Positions 1 through 10,199 of a DNA stretch of 64,000 nt are shown piece by piece. A model generated the notes under the pieces. The model did no database searches, was not told the DNA's origin, and was given only the letters and a program-made list of their open reading frames with translations. The DNA is from Tetmemena sp. SeJ-2015 (taxonomy: Eukaryota; Ciliophora; Spirotrichea; Sporadotrichida; Oxytrichidae). Each line of letters opens with the position of its first letter. Positions within the stretch are counted from its first letter, which is position 1. The translations under genes were made by a program, and so were the position numbers. The stretch covers positions 29,612 through 93,611 of the forward strand of contig JAJKFJ010022123.1 of NCBI GenBank assembly GCA_027382625.1, in the 5' to 3' direction.

Positions 1-31
1 AAATATCTTTTTCAATTTATTAAATAAAGGC

Positions 32-213
32 ACAGTTGTCGAATAATATTCAATTAAATAAGTTTTAAATCCAGGAAAATTTGCAATTAAAAATAAAATT
101 AAAATATTTAAGTCTTAAAATCTATTCAACATTTATAAGAAAATTTATAATTTCGTGAAAATTTATGTATTGTATAAAAATAACTGAGATATACTTCTCT
201 ATTTGAGCGTGTC
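32..213 (-). repeat. Partial duplicate of the U6 3' half and its downstream flank
   Basis: This stretch repeats 392-573 with few differences. Both contain the same A+T-rich flank followed by the last ~30 nt of a U6-like RNA (minus strand: CACGCTCAAAT then GAGAAGTATATCTCAG). Here the U6 part stops after CGACACGCTC, at the junction with a family-A repeat, so the U6 core (ACAGAGA box) is missing and this copy cannot make U6. Confidence 0.75.
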
Positions 214-386
214 GAGAGGTGCTAAAAGATGATTAAAGATGAAAATCATATTAATTTTTAATGAGCTATCGAACAAGCTGCAAGATCAGGGGTGACATTT
301 TACGATTTCAACTGACACCATTTTGCAACTCTTCATTTATTTATTTTAACCAATCATCGATTTTAATTAAAATTCCTACTATTATA
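214..386 (-). repeat. Family A interspersed repeat, copy 1 (truncated)
   Basis: On the minus strand it starts with AATTTTAATTAAAATCGATG, passes CAGTTGAAATC and CAGCTTGTTCGATAGC, and ends at AGCACCTCT, where it abuts the truncated U6 copy. The same order of blocks is seen at 8116, 10200, 27350, 44808 and 59918. The copy lacks the right half that ends in TAAATTCTCAGCTAT. No coding frame is visible. It separates two copies of the U6 3' flank. Confidence 0.7.
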
Positions 387-391
387 ATGGC

Positions 392-573
392 ACGGGTGTC
401 GAATAATATTCAATCAAATAAGTTTTAAACCCAGGAAAATTTGCAATTAAAAATAAAAAGTAAAATATTTATGTCTATTCAACATTGAAAAGAAAATTTA
501 TAATTTCGTGAAAATTTATGTATTGTATAAATATAACTGAGATATACTTCTCGATTTGAGCGTGTCATCCTTT
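392..573 (-). repeat. U6 3' end plus downstream flank, paired with 32-213
   Basis: This is the intact partner of the copy at 32-213: the same flank (ATTTCGTGAAAATTTATGTA on the plus strand) leading into U6 3' sequence. Here it is continuous with the complete U6 core at 578-616. The two copies are nearly collinear, so the duplication is fairly recent. Confidence 0.75.
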
Positions 574-584
574 CGTAGGGGCCG

Positions 585-616
<32 letters not shown>

Positions 617-645
617 CGGATGATCAATGTAAGGTTCCATTAGCT
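541..645 (-). ncRNA. U6 spliceosomal RNA (gene or near-intact copy)
   Basis: The minus strand carries the U6 hallmark in order: CTAAAATTGGAACGATACAG, then the catalytic ACAGAGA box (594-600), AGATTAGCA, GGCCCC, and GATGACACGC. These are the U4-pairing, 5' splice-site-pairing and internal stem-loop parts of U6. The 5' stem-loop is less clear (ATTGATCATCC before the core) and no T-run terminator follows directly, so the ends are approximate and this could be a pseudogene. A second, truncated 3' half lies at 180-213. No promoter element was recognised upstream. Confidence 0.75.
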
Positions 646-814
646 TCATTCCCTTATCCTTGTGGAGGTACAACTTTGGATGAGGTTAAATAATTATGAA
701 CAACTTTTAATATATCTTGTTATATTCACCTTTATAATACCAATAAACTTCACTTAATGATATTTTAGAATGCTTAGGCATAATTAATATAATTTGTAGT
801 ATTATTTTTTCAAA

Positions 815-3800
815 ATGGAGTCTTAAAACAAAGCGATATATATTTATACGGAAGAAGAACCTAAGGCAGAAGAAACTTATACTTATTTTAGTCACTTGGA
901 AGAAATAAAATCTGTTGAAGAATACTTGACTGAAAATTTCAAAAGCCATGGAACGGTATGCAGTGTATTATATTGTTCTAATAATAATTTAGTTATAATT
1001 AAATTGTTTTTTATAATTTAGGCCTGCATGCTTGGAGCTTTTATAGGCAATGCGGTCGGAGCATATGTCGAAAATTAAACAAAGGTAACAGTCTAGTAGG
1101 TTGAAAACGCAATGAAAATGAATGGAGGTGGAATTTTCAACGGTGCCCCTGGAATGATTACTACTGATTCAGAAATGGCACTCTGCATTTTTAATGGTTT
1201 TAAATTAAATTCACTCAATGAATAAATTTTAAAGTTTACGAAGAGGTAAGAAAAAATAATTTGCCTAAACTTCATTTTTAGGCTTAAATTTTAACGAAGA
1301 AAGCAAAAATACAAAGGTTTTCAACTTAGATAAAATCGCATCATATTTACATAGATGGGCTTATTCAAACCCTTAAGATTAAATTTTAAAATTAAATTTC
1401 TCTAAGCTATGGGAGGTACATCTAGATCAGCACTTTGTATAGGAAAACCAAAAGCAAAGGATGAATAGATAACTCAAAGGATTTTAAAACAAGTTTTTCA
1501 ATAAAATAAAGATTCTCAAAGTAATGGATGTCTAATGAGAATCACTCCACTAGCAGTAAAACCCCCATATTCTTGTAAAAATATGAAAATAAGGTATTTA
1601 TATTAAATAAGAAATTGTTTCAACAAAAAGAGGGTTAATCAATAAATAATTTATCCCTTTTATAAATAAGATGAAACCACTTTCCAGTATTTTCTGATTT
1701 TGCAGCGAACAGAAAATAAAATCTTTATTGATAATTATTGTACAACATTGAATTTAAATATCAAACGTCTTTTAATTAATTTGAATTAGAAATGGAATTT
1801 GATATATATCTCATTTAACTACCTTCTCATGTCCTCTCTCCAGGCTTCCAAGTTGATCATTAGCTTCGTTAACTAAACGGCCCCCCAACTCTCCACTCGT
1901 GAAAAAAGTGGCAGTTAAGTTTATTAATTCCGTGGCACAAAATTAAATGACAGTTTCAACTCAAATTTTCAATGGATTGATTGTTCCTGAATTAATTGAG
2001 TTGGGGGAATTCCCTTTTCACTTATGTGAAACTTGGAAAATTCTAATACTCCTAAGCATTCGTAAATAGTATTAAAATGATTATTATAGGATAAAAAGAT
2101 GCCAAAAAAAAGCTTTTTGCTTTCACTTTTCGAGAGTGGAAGCTTGTCAAAATAAGGCTCATGCTCTTCATCAATTAGGATATTACTTTTCTTTAATATC
2201 TCCCACATAAAATGATCAACGCTATATTATGTTAGGTTCTCAATGTTTGTATCTGCAAAAAATCTCCATCCTATCCGAACTTCTGTTGAAATAAGATCAT
2301 CTCGAATCATTCTCTTTTCAAAGTATGTTACTATCTAGTCTGTAACTAGTGGAATGGCTTACTTTACATTATTTTCGCCTTTGAGTAGTTTCACAAACCT
2401 TACTCTCTCCTTAAATATCTTTTGATTAATGATTCTCATGTACTTAAGGATGGTGACGTTAGATGTGATAAACATTGAGCACTCTTGATACCTATTCTTT
2501 TCTGAGCCATGCTTCAAATGAGGGCTAAACCTTTGTCTTTTAAAAATGCTCATATACGATAAACAGGGATGCAGTTTACTCATCAGATCACAAACTTATA
2601 GGTTATCTCCTTGAGCTATTTTAAGAAAAAGATTTGCTCTAGAAGTCCAGAGAAATTTTTCCTCTGCTGGGTTGCCCATTCAGCTATTCAATTTATCGCA
2701 ACTCTATTTCAATTTTATTTCATACTCCGTTTTCACTGCCTCATGTAGATTATACTATTTGAGATATTTTCTGTGATACTAGATGCTTCTTCCATTTTTT
2801 AGACCTATCCTAATCTACTATAAGTAAGAGAGAAGCTGATTTCCATTCGAAGTGCATTTTATGGTATTGCGCTTGCATTCAAGTGCAGCTTGAAGAGGTA
2901 CTCTTTTTTCTTTTGTCACCTCAAAGAATCTCAACAGCTTGATGTGAGCCACATTATAATTAAAGAGCTCCTGTAAGGTCTGGACCCTGCCTTCTCTCAA
3001 ATGCTGAAGGTTCATTGGACCACAAGATCAGATTGCTTTGAGCTCAAGAGTTCAGACTGAACTTCAAGCGCTTTGAAATAATTCAGATAGACTCCTCCGC
3101 CTTGCAGCTTGATAGCATAAGAAATGTTGTCTCTGTTGATGATCTTGCGTTTGATGCCCTTTTGGTCTTAGCAATGCCTTCCTTGTAATTGGTAAAGTTG
3201 AAGTAGCATACAAAGGTTAGAGAAGTACTCTTTAGCAGGATGATCAAGTATAGTCCTTGGCATTCTCAAAAATCACTAGCGAAATAATGTCTCTGAATTA
3301 ATCAAGAAGTGCTAAATCTGTCTCTTTGGTTATATATAATATGTAACTTTTGTCAAGATGAAGCAAAAACGCTAGATTCTTGTTGTAGGATGAAAAAGGA
3401 TTCTTAGTGGTGCAAGAAATTCAATTCACAACTTTTATATATACGATTGCGAACTCCTCATTTATATTGCAGCTGTATATTTATATTTTAAATGTAATAT
3501 TTACACTCAAATATGCATTTATCATCCTCCTCTTACACATGATTGGAGCATTGGTACATGTTCCACGCCCTTAATATTGACTAGTCCTTATATCTATAAG
3601 CACGTTCTAATTTTTAAAATGTTACAATGTTCCAAACTTCAAATATGCCAATTAAATCACAACTGATTTAATTTATTAACGTAATTTAAATTAATTTCTG
3701 TTTTAAAATGAGCTCCCCAAAAATAAAATCATTATTTGACTGAATCATACTGTTGCATAATCATTAACTCGGTCGTTTCATAATTTGCAACGTTCATATA

Positions 3801-6800
3801 AATTTTGGCCTTACCTTTAATTATGAGAATAGTAAATAAAATAATGATACAGGTTATATACTCAACTCTCTTTCAATATTTTTGAGTTTGTGATTTTGAG
3901 TATGGGGCTCTTAACTAGACAATGATTCACTCTATAAGATAGTAAGGGGATCTTTCCTCTTCTCCTTTTTTTATTTAATGAGAAAAAAATTGCAATATAT
4001 CTGAAACACATTATACATTTATTATTATTATTAAATTAGAAAGTTAATAACTTTCCCATACCATTAAACCAATACACAAGCAAATGGTTCTCCAACTTGA
4101 AAACAACATCATTCCAGTCATATCCCAAATGCTGAACTTCTTCCCTCAAGCTAATTCCCTGACTAAATCATTAGAAAGCTTACATAAAGCAATCAAGAGA
4201 TCCCCTTCCAATGGAATTTAACTTTCCCATAGACAAAACAACATCCTAATCAAAGGGATCTCTCTACTTCTAACTTTTAGCTCATTCAGGAAAGCTATAT
4301 AAGACACCCTAACTCTTGACATACTTACTAAACTAATCTAAGATGACAACAGGGATCTTCAAACTAATGCCGGTCGCAAGAATACAATCCTTGGAATCGT
4401 TGAAATCCTAATCCGAGCTGGCAAACTCAGAGACAAGACCCACTTTGAACAATATCAACTAAAAGTCAGCGGTCCTTAACCCCATTACGATTCGAACAAC
4501 CCTATTTAATAAGAAACCTAACCCACTATTTAATAATAAAAAGGGGTGAATCTTTAATCAATTAAAGTTTAGAAATTAAACTTAAAATAGGTACGCATTA
4601 TCTTTAATGCCACGTCACGACGGGTTAACCTATTAAATATAAAGTTTAATCAATCGAACTTAATATTTAATAACATTAATCAAACATCTCTGATATTAAA
4701 TAATAAATGGTAGACCTCACACAACCCAAAGGACAACCCAATAAGATAGTCTACAAGGAAGAAAAGTAACAACCAAAAATCACCTAGTTCTTCAAGAAAG
4801 GAAAAGTGGACAAGGTGATGGAACAACTCAGCTAGGATCTTGAAAAGAAAATAAACCTACAACCAGAAGAAGGAAAATATCTCAAATGGTATCAACCAGA
4901 ATACCTTTAACAGAAAAAATGGTAGGAATCAGCCTATATTTAGAAAAATAATGAACTCACACAGTTCTAACAAAAAAGATTGGACCTTATCCACTACCCA
5001 ATCATGAACCTCCATTCAATAAAACTCTGGCTCTAAAACAACATTGACAATAACAACCTGAACTAACCCCCAGAGGTAATAGAGATATTTAAAACTTTCC
5101 TTCTCTTTGTATAGAACCATACCAATAAAAGTCCTTATCATACCATTCAGGCCCTCTTCCACAACATGCCAATCTTAGTGGAAATTACTGAGGATTCCAT
5201 GGCTGAAAGAATCCTCAAGATAGCCAACGACTGGGACCCAGTCGAGACACTTGACATACTGGATGAGATAACTGACCTCCCTAAACGCAATTGGGAGAGA
5301 TTCAGAGACCTATTCAAACAGAAACTAACCAGACCCCCAGACGAACAACTATGGTTTAAAGGAGAGAAGAAAAATGACTCCGAGGACGACGATGAAGACT
5401 GGTCAGACTAGTGTGATGACCTAAGCTACGAAAGCTAATGACATCGTTCAAACTTCAGTTGACTTAATTTGTTTGACTGTTTAACACGGGAGTGGCTGTA
5501 TAGCTTCCCTAAGTTTAACATATAACACGCAAGACGCTAGTTCGTCTAAAATGCGTTGTTATTATTATTATTATACATTTATTAAAACGAAATTTCGACA
5601 AAAAAGTATAAAAGTATTCAAAAATAATGTTTATTTTAATCAATTATGATATTTCTAGAAGAGAAATTAATTCATTCAGAAAATTTTGGTAGTAACTATA
5701 AAAATATTTAAATATAAATTTGTAACTAACATATTTTTTTATGATAACTATAAATTTTGGAGAAGACTCTGATATTTCTGATAAGAAGTTTATGAACTGT
5801 TAGTTACAGTAGATATCTTAACCTTTATGCTTAAAAATATGTTTAACTCTAAAGATAATTAAGTGGATTGAATCGCGAAGAGTAGAAATAAGATGAGAAA
5901 TGCGAGTCTTAATTATTATATGATGAGTCTAATAGTAGACAAATGATAATGATTGGCTAATATAGTTTAACTCTAATATAGTTGGCTATTAAATAATTTA
6001 ATATTATGTCTAATGAAAAAATTACAGCCTGATTAGATAACTCTATTAAAAATTTGATTAACCAATTGGATGGCTTAATTAATGAAAATAGAAATAATTT
6101 TACCTTAAATCTTTAAAATTTATCGCCCCCAACTTTTATTTTGAAATTAGAGAATATTTTTCTAAATGATGTTGCTATTAAGACTCCCATTTCTGATTTT
6201 ATTTCTTTTATCAGCGATTCAATTTACTTAATTATCTTAATACCACTCCTTAAAAATTGATCTAAAAAAATAAATTATTTTGCAAAGTTTTAAAACCCAA
6301 ATAAAAAAGAATATGACCTAGAAAGGCATCTAAATATAAATTATGGGTCAAGGAAATTTATATTTCATATTTTCATAAAAAGTGGGTTAGGAATCGTCCC
6401 ACCGTAGTGCAAGTGCAAACTTATCTAACTCACTGCCATGAGCTTTCCGTTGACTGCTGCTACCTCTACTGTTTATCTGTGAAGCTAATTTTGAAATTCT
6501 TCAGAGAAAGAAGCCAAAGCGCTGATATGGATAAATAAGAGCAACTGATTCATGATATCTCTGAACTTAGAGCCTCAATTTTCGATACTCTTTTGACAGA
6601 AGCTAAGTCGAGAAACATGAATACTGTACACGATTGGCTGAAGAATGAGTTAAAGCAGGGAATTCTCCCTTCCCCACTTAATAGTATGAGCTGGCTTAAA
6701 ATTGGCTTTTTATACAGTTTAAACTACCTGATTTCCAAAGACAAAAAATATTCTCTGGCACTAGGATCTGAAAGCTATAAAAATGTACTCTAGGAGACAG

Positions 6801-7196
6801 TTTTAATGCCGGGTGACACAGATACTAATGCCACTATTAATTAAATGTAGCTATTTTAGCTATTGCGTGTGGACTATTTGGAGCCCTAATGAAATTTGAA
6901 GACTTGAATGCAGATTTAGTAAGCAAACAGAATATAATATCAATTTGATTTTCTTTTTGCATTAAATAATTATAATTATTAGCAAGGTGAGAAGATACGA
7001 TATCTCTGAATACAAAGGCAGTGAGTTCAATTTGCATAAAAGACCTGGCTTTGTATTAACAAAACACTCATTCACCTCTGCTAAGCTTAACCAATTTTGG
7101 AAATCGATGCCGCTACCAGGAGAGAAACTTCAAGTTTTATATTTTAACTTTTCAATTAATGGAAATTTAAGTAAGGTATATGGGAGAGTTGATTGA
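815..7196 (+). CDS. ADP-ribosylglycohydrolase, germline gene split by three IESs
   Basis: The protein should remove ADP-ribose from proteins or small molecules (ARH/DraG family, binuclear Mg/Mn site). With UAA/UAG read as Gln, the segments are 815-955, 1022-1245, 1304-1373, 1403-1575, 6376-6833, 6860-6918 and 6987-7196: 1,335 nt, 444 residues plus UGA, no leftover bases. Motifs in order are GAFIGNAVGAY (residues 52-62), GMITTDSEMA (91-100, metal-binding TxDSE), GGTSRSAL, NGCLMRITPLAV, LTHCHELSVD, and PGDTDTNATIACGLFGA (from about 348) with both DTD aspartates present. The first Met (815) gives a 47-residue leader before the fold. Introns at 956-1021, 1246-1303 and 6919-6986 are GT-AG; the second acceptor was chosen to keep frame. 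Somatic function is likely if the three IESs are excised precisely. Confidence 0.85.
956..1021 (+). other. Intron 1 of the ADP-ribosylglycohydrolase gene
   Basis: The intron is 66 nt, GTATGC...AATTTAG, in phase 0 between ...SHGT and ACMLGAF. It is strongly A+T-rich. Its length is close to those of the other two introns (58 and 68 nt) and well above the 20-35 nt typical of Paramecium. Confidence 0.8.
1246..1303 (+). other. Intron 2 of the ADP-ribosylglycohydrolase gene (acceptor uncertain)
   Basis: The donor is GTAAG. A nearer acceptor (TTTTAG at 1281) would break the frame, so the acceptor GAAGAAAG at 1303 is preferred; it restores the frame leading into NTKVFNLDKIASYLHRWAYS. A short direct repeat (ACGAAGA) lies near both ends, so a fourth IES cannot be fully excluded. 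Confidence 0.55.
1374..1402 (+). other. IES 1 (29 bp), pointer TAAG
   Basis: This A+T-rich segment sits between TAAG at 1374 and TAAG at 1403. Its removal joins ...SNP to QAMGGTSRSAL in frame, where the family has its conserved S-x-P-x-x-x-G-x-T-x-R-x-A-L region. There is no GT-AG boundary, so a spliceosomal intron does not explain it. Confidence 0.75.
1969..3540 (-). CDS. Unknown gene inside IES 2, degenerate or multi-intron
   Basis: The minus strand has a long frame from ATG at 3540 to UGA at 1969 (524 codons, UAR=Gln), visibly richer in G+C than its surroundings. The last 205 residues (from Met at 2583) are free of UGA and include VRIGWRFFADTNIENLTQY and DEEHEPYFDKLPLSKSESKK. I recognise no domain. 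Upstream, the frame meets UGA at 3421 and near 2680; in-phase GT-AG segments of 42 nt (over 3421) and 36 nt (over 2680) could remove both as introns. Between about 3250 and 3013 the natural-looking frame (KGIKRKIINRDNISYAIKLQ) is offset by one base, implying frameshifts, further introns or sequencing indels. Coding-like sequence also continues past 1969 to about 1800. It may be a decayed transposon-borne gene. Confidence 0.5.
4010..4024 (+). repeat. Target-site duplication, left copy (15 bp)
   Basis: ATTATACATTTATTA here is repeated exactly at 5570-5584, bounding the element between. A perfect 15-bp duplication is in the size range left by target-primed retroposition. Confidence 0.8.
4084..4818 (+). 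CDS. ORF1 of the retroposon-like element, unknown
   Basis: The frame is 244 codons plus UGA, with UAA/UAG as Gln. Residues 1-150 look genuine: amphipathic helices (NNIIPVISQMLNFFPQANSL; NTILGIVEILIRAGK) and mixed composition, perhaps an all-helical fold. From about residue 155 (position 4545) the sequence becomes A+T-rich and low in complexity up to the ORF2 start, so the true end may be earlier, or an intron may join ORF1 to ORF2. It overlaps ORF2 by 112 nt in another frame. No family recognised. Confidence 0.5.
4707..5441 (+). CDS. ORF2 of the retroposon-like element: PIP-box protein with acidic tail
   Basis: The frame is 244 codons plus UGA. Near the N terminus, residues 22-29 read QPKITQFF, a full match to the PCNA-interacting PIP box (QxxIxxFF), followed by the basic KKGK. 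The middle is Gln- and hydrophobic-rich. The C-terminal third holds EITEDSMAERILKIANDWD and then an acidic, Ser-containing tail (KKNDSEDDDEDWSD), a likely CK2 or SUMO-interaction-type region. Both Gln and aromatic positions of the PIP box depend on UAR=Gln, since one flanking and one internal Gln are UAA/UAG. Enzyme motifs are absent. A role in binding the replication clamp during or after integration is inference. Confidence 0.65.
5570..5584 (+). repeat. Target-site duplication, right copy (15 bp)
   Basis: An exact match to 4010-4024. It directly follows the TTA-repeat tail of the element. Confidence 0.8.
5640..6375 (+). other. Right part of IES 2, weak ORF
   Basis: A+T-rich. A plus-strand frame from ATG 6006 has UGA at 6030 and runs open to UGA at 6258 (LDNSIKNLINQLDGLINENR, LSPPTFILKLENIFLNDV), with a G excess at first codon positions. 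It could be the remnant of a short coding region. Its product is unknown, and other frames are also fairly open. Confidence 0.25.
6834..6859 (+). other. IES 3 (26 bp), pointer CTATT
   Basis: This interruption lies in the most conserved motif of the gene, between GDTDTNATI and ACGLFGAL. CTATT at 6834 and 6860 flank it; a TA boundary fits equally well. Removing 26 nt restores the frame. No GT-AG boundary gives the same result. At 26 bp it is as short as the smallest IES class known in Paramecium. Confidence 0.8.
6919..6986 (+). other. Intron 3 of the ADP-ribosylglycohydrolase gene
   Basis: The intron is 68 nt, GTAAGC...AGCAAG, in phase 0 between NADL and VRRYDISEYKGSEFN. The closer AG at 6982 would shift the frame, so the AG at 6986 is used. 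Confidence 0.65.
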
Positions 7197-8115
7197 CATA
7201 ACTTCTTGGAACATTGATCAAATTATAAAATGAGAAAAGACGATGATGACATAAACCATTAAATATTTATAAATTTTTTTCAGGAAACAAAATATTTATT
7301 TAAGTTAACAGCAAATATCCCCTTTTATGATGAAGAAGATATTCAAATTATCGTCAACAAAAAAAAGTTGCTCAAACTAATGCTGCTAAAAATCAAAATT
7401 ATACTTGTATATAATTTTGAAACATAAATTTACTTAATTTCTTAAAAATCTCAAAATATATTAGCTTATCATACGCAATAATTATTTAAATCTTATGTTA
7501 GATTTAAATTATAGTAACTATCTTAAGCTATTATAAAATAAATATATAAATTAAGGTATTAACAAACTTCATTTCCTTTTATATTAAAATATAAGTTAGA
7601 TAAGTTTAATTTTATTTTTTAAGATAGAAAAATAATCTTGAGCTTTATCAATTTGGAGGATCTTTACTTTTCCATCATTTTATTTTCTACTAAAGTTATA
7701 GTGTAAATCAAAAATAAAAATCTGAAATAAATGCTTACAAATATGTAAAAAAAGTTATCTTTTGTTAAATTCTTATTATGAAATTTTATCTCTCTTTTGA
7801 ATATAATCATAGTTTATTTTTATATCACAGAGAATATAAATTTATAGGGATTAACTTATGTTAAAACTCTAAACATCTTAATCATCTAATACTTATTTTA
7901 TTTAAAATTTATTTAATAAACGAATTAGATTCTATTTTTCATTATAGTCCTTTATTTAAAATAACTAGATCATAATAAAATTTTTATTAAAACCTCTTAC
8001 AGAAAATATAACTATCGAAATAAATCACGCAATTTTTTATTAATCTTTCTCCTATTTTGTAATAAAGTTTGCAAAAACGAATTTATTTGTTATTTTTCTT
8101 AGATTATTATAGTTG
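7197..8115. other. A+T-rich spacer, nothing recognised
   Basis: This lies downstream of the ADP-ribosylglycohydrolase. It has no motif, repeat-family member or G+C-rich pocket that I can support. Confidence 0.5.
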
Positions 8116-8500
8116 AGATTTTAATTAAAATCTAAGATTTATTTAAATATTAAAAGGGGGCTATAACATGGCGACAGTTGAAATATCCAAACAACACTAA
8201 AACTGTATCTATTTAAAAGGTTAAGGTTGGTTACCTTTTTAATTACCGCATATCTCAGCAGTGAGCTATAAAGTAAGCAATCATGAATTCCCTCCCTTTC
8301 TATTTAATTTTATATTACATAATTTATTAATTGAACTGAGAGGATCCACTCAATAGTTGCAAGGACATTAATTAATTTGAATTTCAATTTGAAACTAATA
8401 GACTAATAACAATTTAAATCGACTCACTTTAATTGCAACTGATTTGTTCAATATTATTTAATTTGATTCTTTTTTTAATATTAAATTCTCAGCTATATTA
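8116..8500 (+). repeat. Family A interspersed repeat, copy 2 (full length, diverged)
   Basis: It begins ATTTTAATTAAAATC and ends TTAAATTCTCAGCTATATT, the two terminal blocks of the family. Internal landmarks remain: GGCGACAGTTGAAATATC, CATATCTCAGCAGTGAGCTA and ATAGTTGCAAGGA. It is the most diverged of the three full copies. There is no open frame. Confidence 0.65.
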
Positions 8501-10199
8501 TTTATAAACGAAAGTTATTTTATTATAAGACAACTTTATTTGAATTGAATTTGTAATAGTCTCCTGATGATATTCTTCCTGAGATCATGACACGAATTAT
8601 GCATTTGATTTATATTTGAGTAAGTTAAATACTTTATATAAACATAATTATTTTCCTAAAAATATGAATAAATGCTTAAGTCTACAAAATAATTGAATTG
8701 CTAAAAAAGTAAATTCTTCAATTATTTAAAACCTAAAAATCTTAATTTACCATCCAAAGGAGAAAGGTTAGTAGTAGAATTTATATTAAAAAAATGAACA
8801 AAATTAAAAAGAATAGACTATAAAATCATATAACAACATTAGTTTACTCTTTTAGAAAATAAATAGTCTAAAAATAAAACTTATTTTCAGTATAATTTCA
8901 AATCGTATGCCGAGCAAATAATATCAATAATAATAATCCCAAAGTCTGAACAAAATTTACTCAATATAAGGAAATTTTCTGAGATTTATTAGTGATATAT
9001 CATTTTAACTTATTCGGCAGATTAAATTTATTCTGATAAAGCCAAAAACAATATTAAAAAATGATTTATAAATTTAGAAATAAATTCAAAATTTTAATGG
9101 ATATCTGAAGTATAAAACAAGGAAATTTTTTAGTTAAAGTTATTATAAAAATAGACTTCAAGAAACTTAAGAAAGAAATTAAATTCCTCAAGAAGAGAAA
9201 ATTAAATATAGAAAGAATAAATTTACTTAAATAAAAATTTTTCCTTATATTTGTAAATAGAATTAAGTTATTTTCTTATTTTTAAATTTCAATCTTGGAA
9301 AATAAATTTATGATAAAAGACAAGAATTTTAAATTTCAAAAGATAAATTAGCCAAATTAAATAATTTTTCTATGAATTCAGAATTTTTACAATCAGAAGA
9401 ATGAATAAATATATTTTTTTAAAAAGATAAATTATTTTCATTGGCAAATTTGATTACTCTGCATATTTAATTTAATAAAAGAAATTTATTTAGAAATGAG
9501 AAACTTAAAATTTATAATTTGTACCATTATTCTAACAATAGTTACTTCTTTTATTTACAAATATTAGTGCAGTTGATAAAAATTTTAACAATAAATATGT
9601 CTATTCTTTATGTCTTGTGATAAGATATAATACTTCTTCGAGTTATTATAAAAAATATAAATTTATCGCATAATTTGAAAGGAAAATAATTTTAAACTTG
9701 CAGTTTCAATTTTTTTCATTTTTATTTAAGAATATATTTCAGCAATTTTATATCTTACTCCATTTCAGACTTTAACTTCACTCAAAATATTATAATATAA
9801 ATTTATAGTTTGATTCAGTCAGCTTGACAACTACTACATCTCCAAGCGTTGTTATAATAACTACTAGCTGGCGGAGGAGCACAGATCCCTGCACTCACTT
9901 TTTACTCTCACTCATCATTGCTATAAATTCCTTTCAAAATCAGTGAAAGAGTAGAAAATTTATTTACTATAGCTGAAAATTTAATAAAAAAGTGAATTAA
10001 ATTAGATATTTATAAATTTAAATAAACGCATTTAAGTTTTAAATAAAATTATTTTAATTTAAAGTTAATTCATTAAGATATTTTTAAAATTTATTAATTT
10101 GTTAAAACTTTTTGTGGAAGTAATAAGATTTAAGCGATTACAAGTTTTTAGTTAGATAGATGATATGAAGAGGAATCCTTCGAATATTCATCTGTGAGA
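8501..10199. other. A+T-rich DNA with a small G+C-richer pocket at 9820-9930
   Basis: Mostly featureless. The pocket can be read on the minus strand as ICAPPPASSYYNNAWRCSSC, reminiscent of Cys-rich ciliate surface proteins, or on the plus strand as a Ser/Thr-rich stretch. It is too short to call. Confidence 0.3.

Larger units (their letters stand above)
4025..5569 (+). mobile_element. Retroposon-like element, 1.5 kb, two overlapping ORFs, (TTA)n tail
   Basis: A perfect 15-bp duplication flanks it. The 3' end is a run of TTA triplets, as in several LINE families, and there are no terminal inverted or long terminal repeats. It is markedly richer in G+C than its surroundings. The 5' end carries ATTAAATTAGAAAGTTAA, also the start of the three family-B elements, which suggests a shared promoter or processing signal. 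It encodes ORF1 (4084-4818) and ORF2 (4707-5441), with no visible reverse transcriptase or endonuclease, so it is either non-autonomous, 5'-incomplete, or of an unfamiliar type. It sits inside IES 2. Confidence 0.7.
1576..6375 (+). other. IES 2 (4.8 kb), pointer TAAAAA, carrying other elements
   Basis: The interruption runs from TAAAAA at 1576 to TAAAAA at 6376, both at the same codon phase. Excision joins ...PPYSCKK to WVRNRPTVVQVQTYLTHCHEL, giving 23 residues between PLAV and the THxH motif, close to the family norm. The ends also share TATGAAAATA in inverted orientation (left at 1582, right near 6372-6363), a weak hint of a transposon origin. Inside are a minus-strand gene (1969-3540) and a retroposon-like element (4025-5569). 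The exact cut point could move by a few bases; TA alone would also fit. Confidence 0.75.

Noticed and set aside
6851..6863. A 13-nt GTAGC..TTTTAG mini-intron in the GDTDTNA region
   Set aside because: Removing it does not restore the frame, while removing 26 nt between CTATT repeats does.
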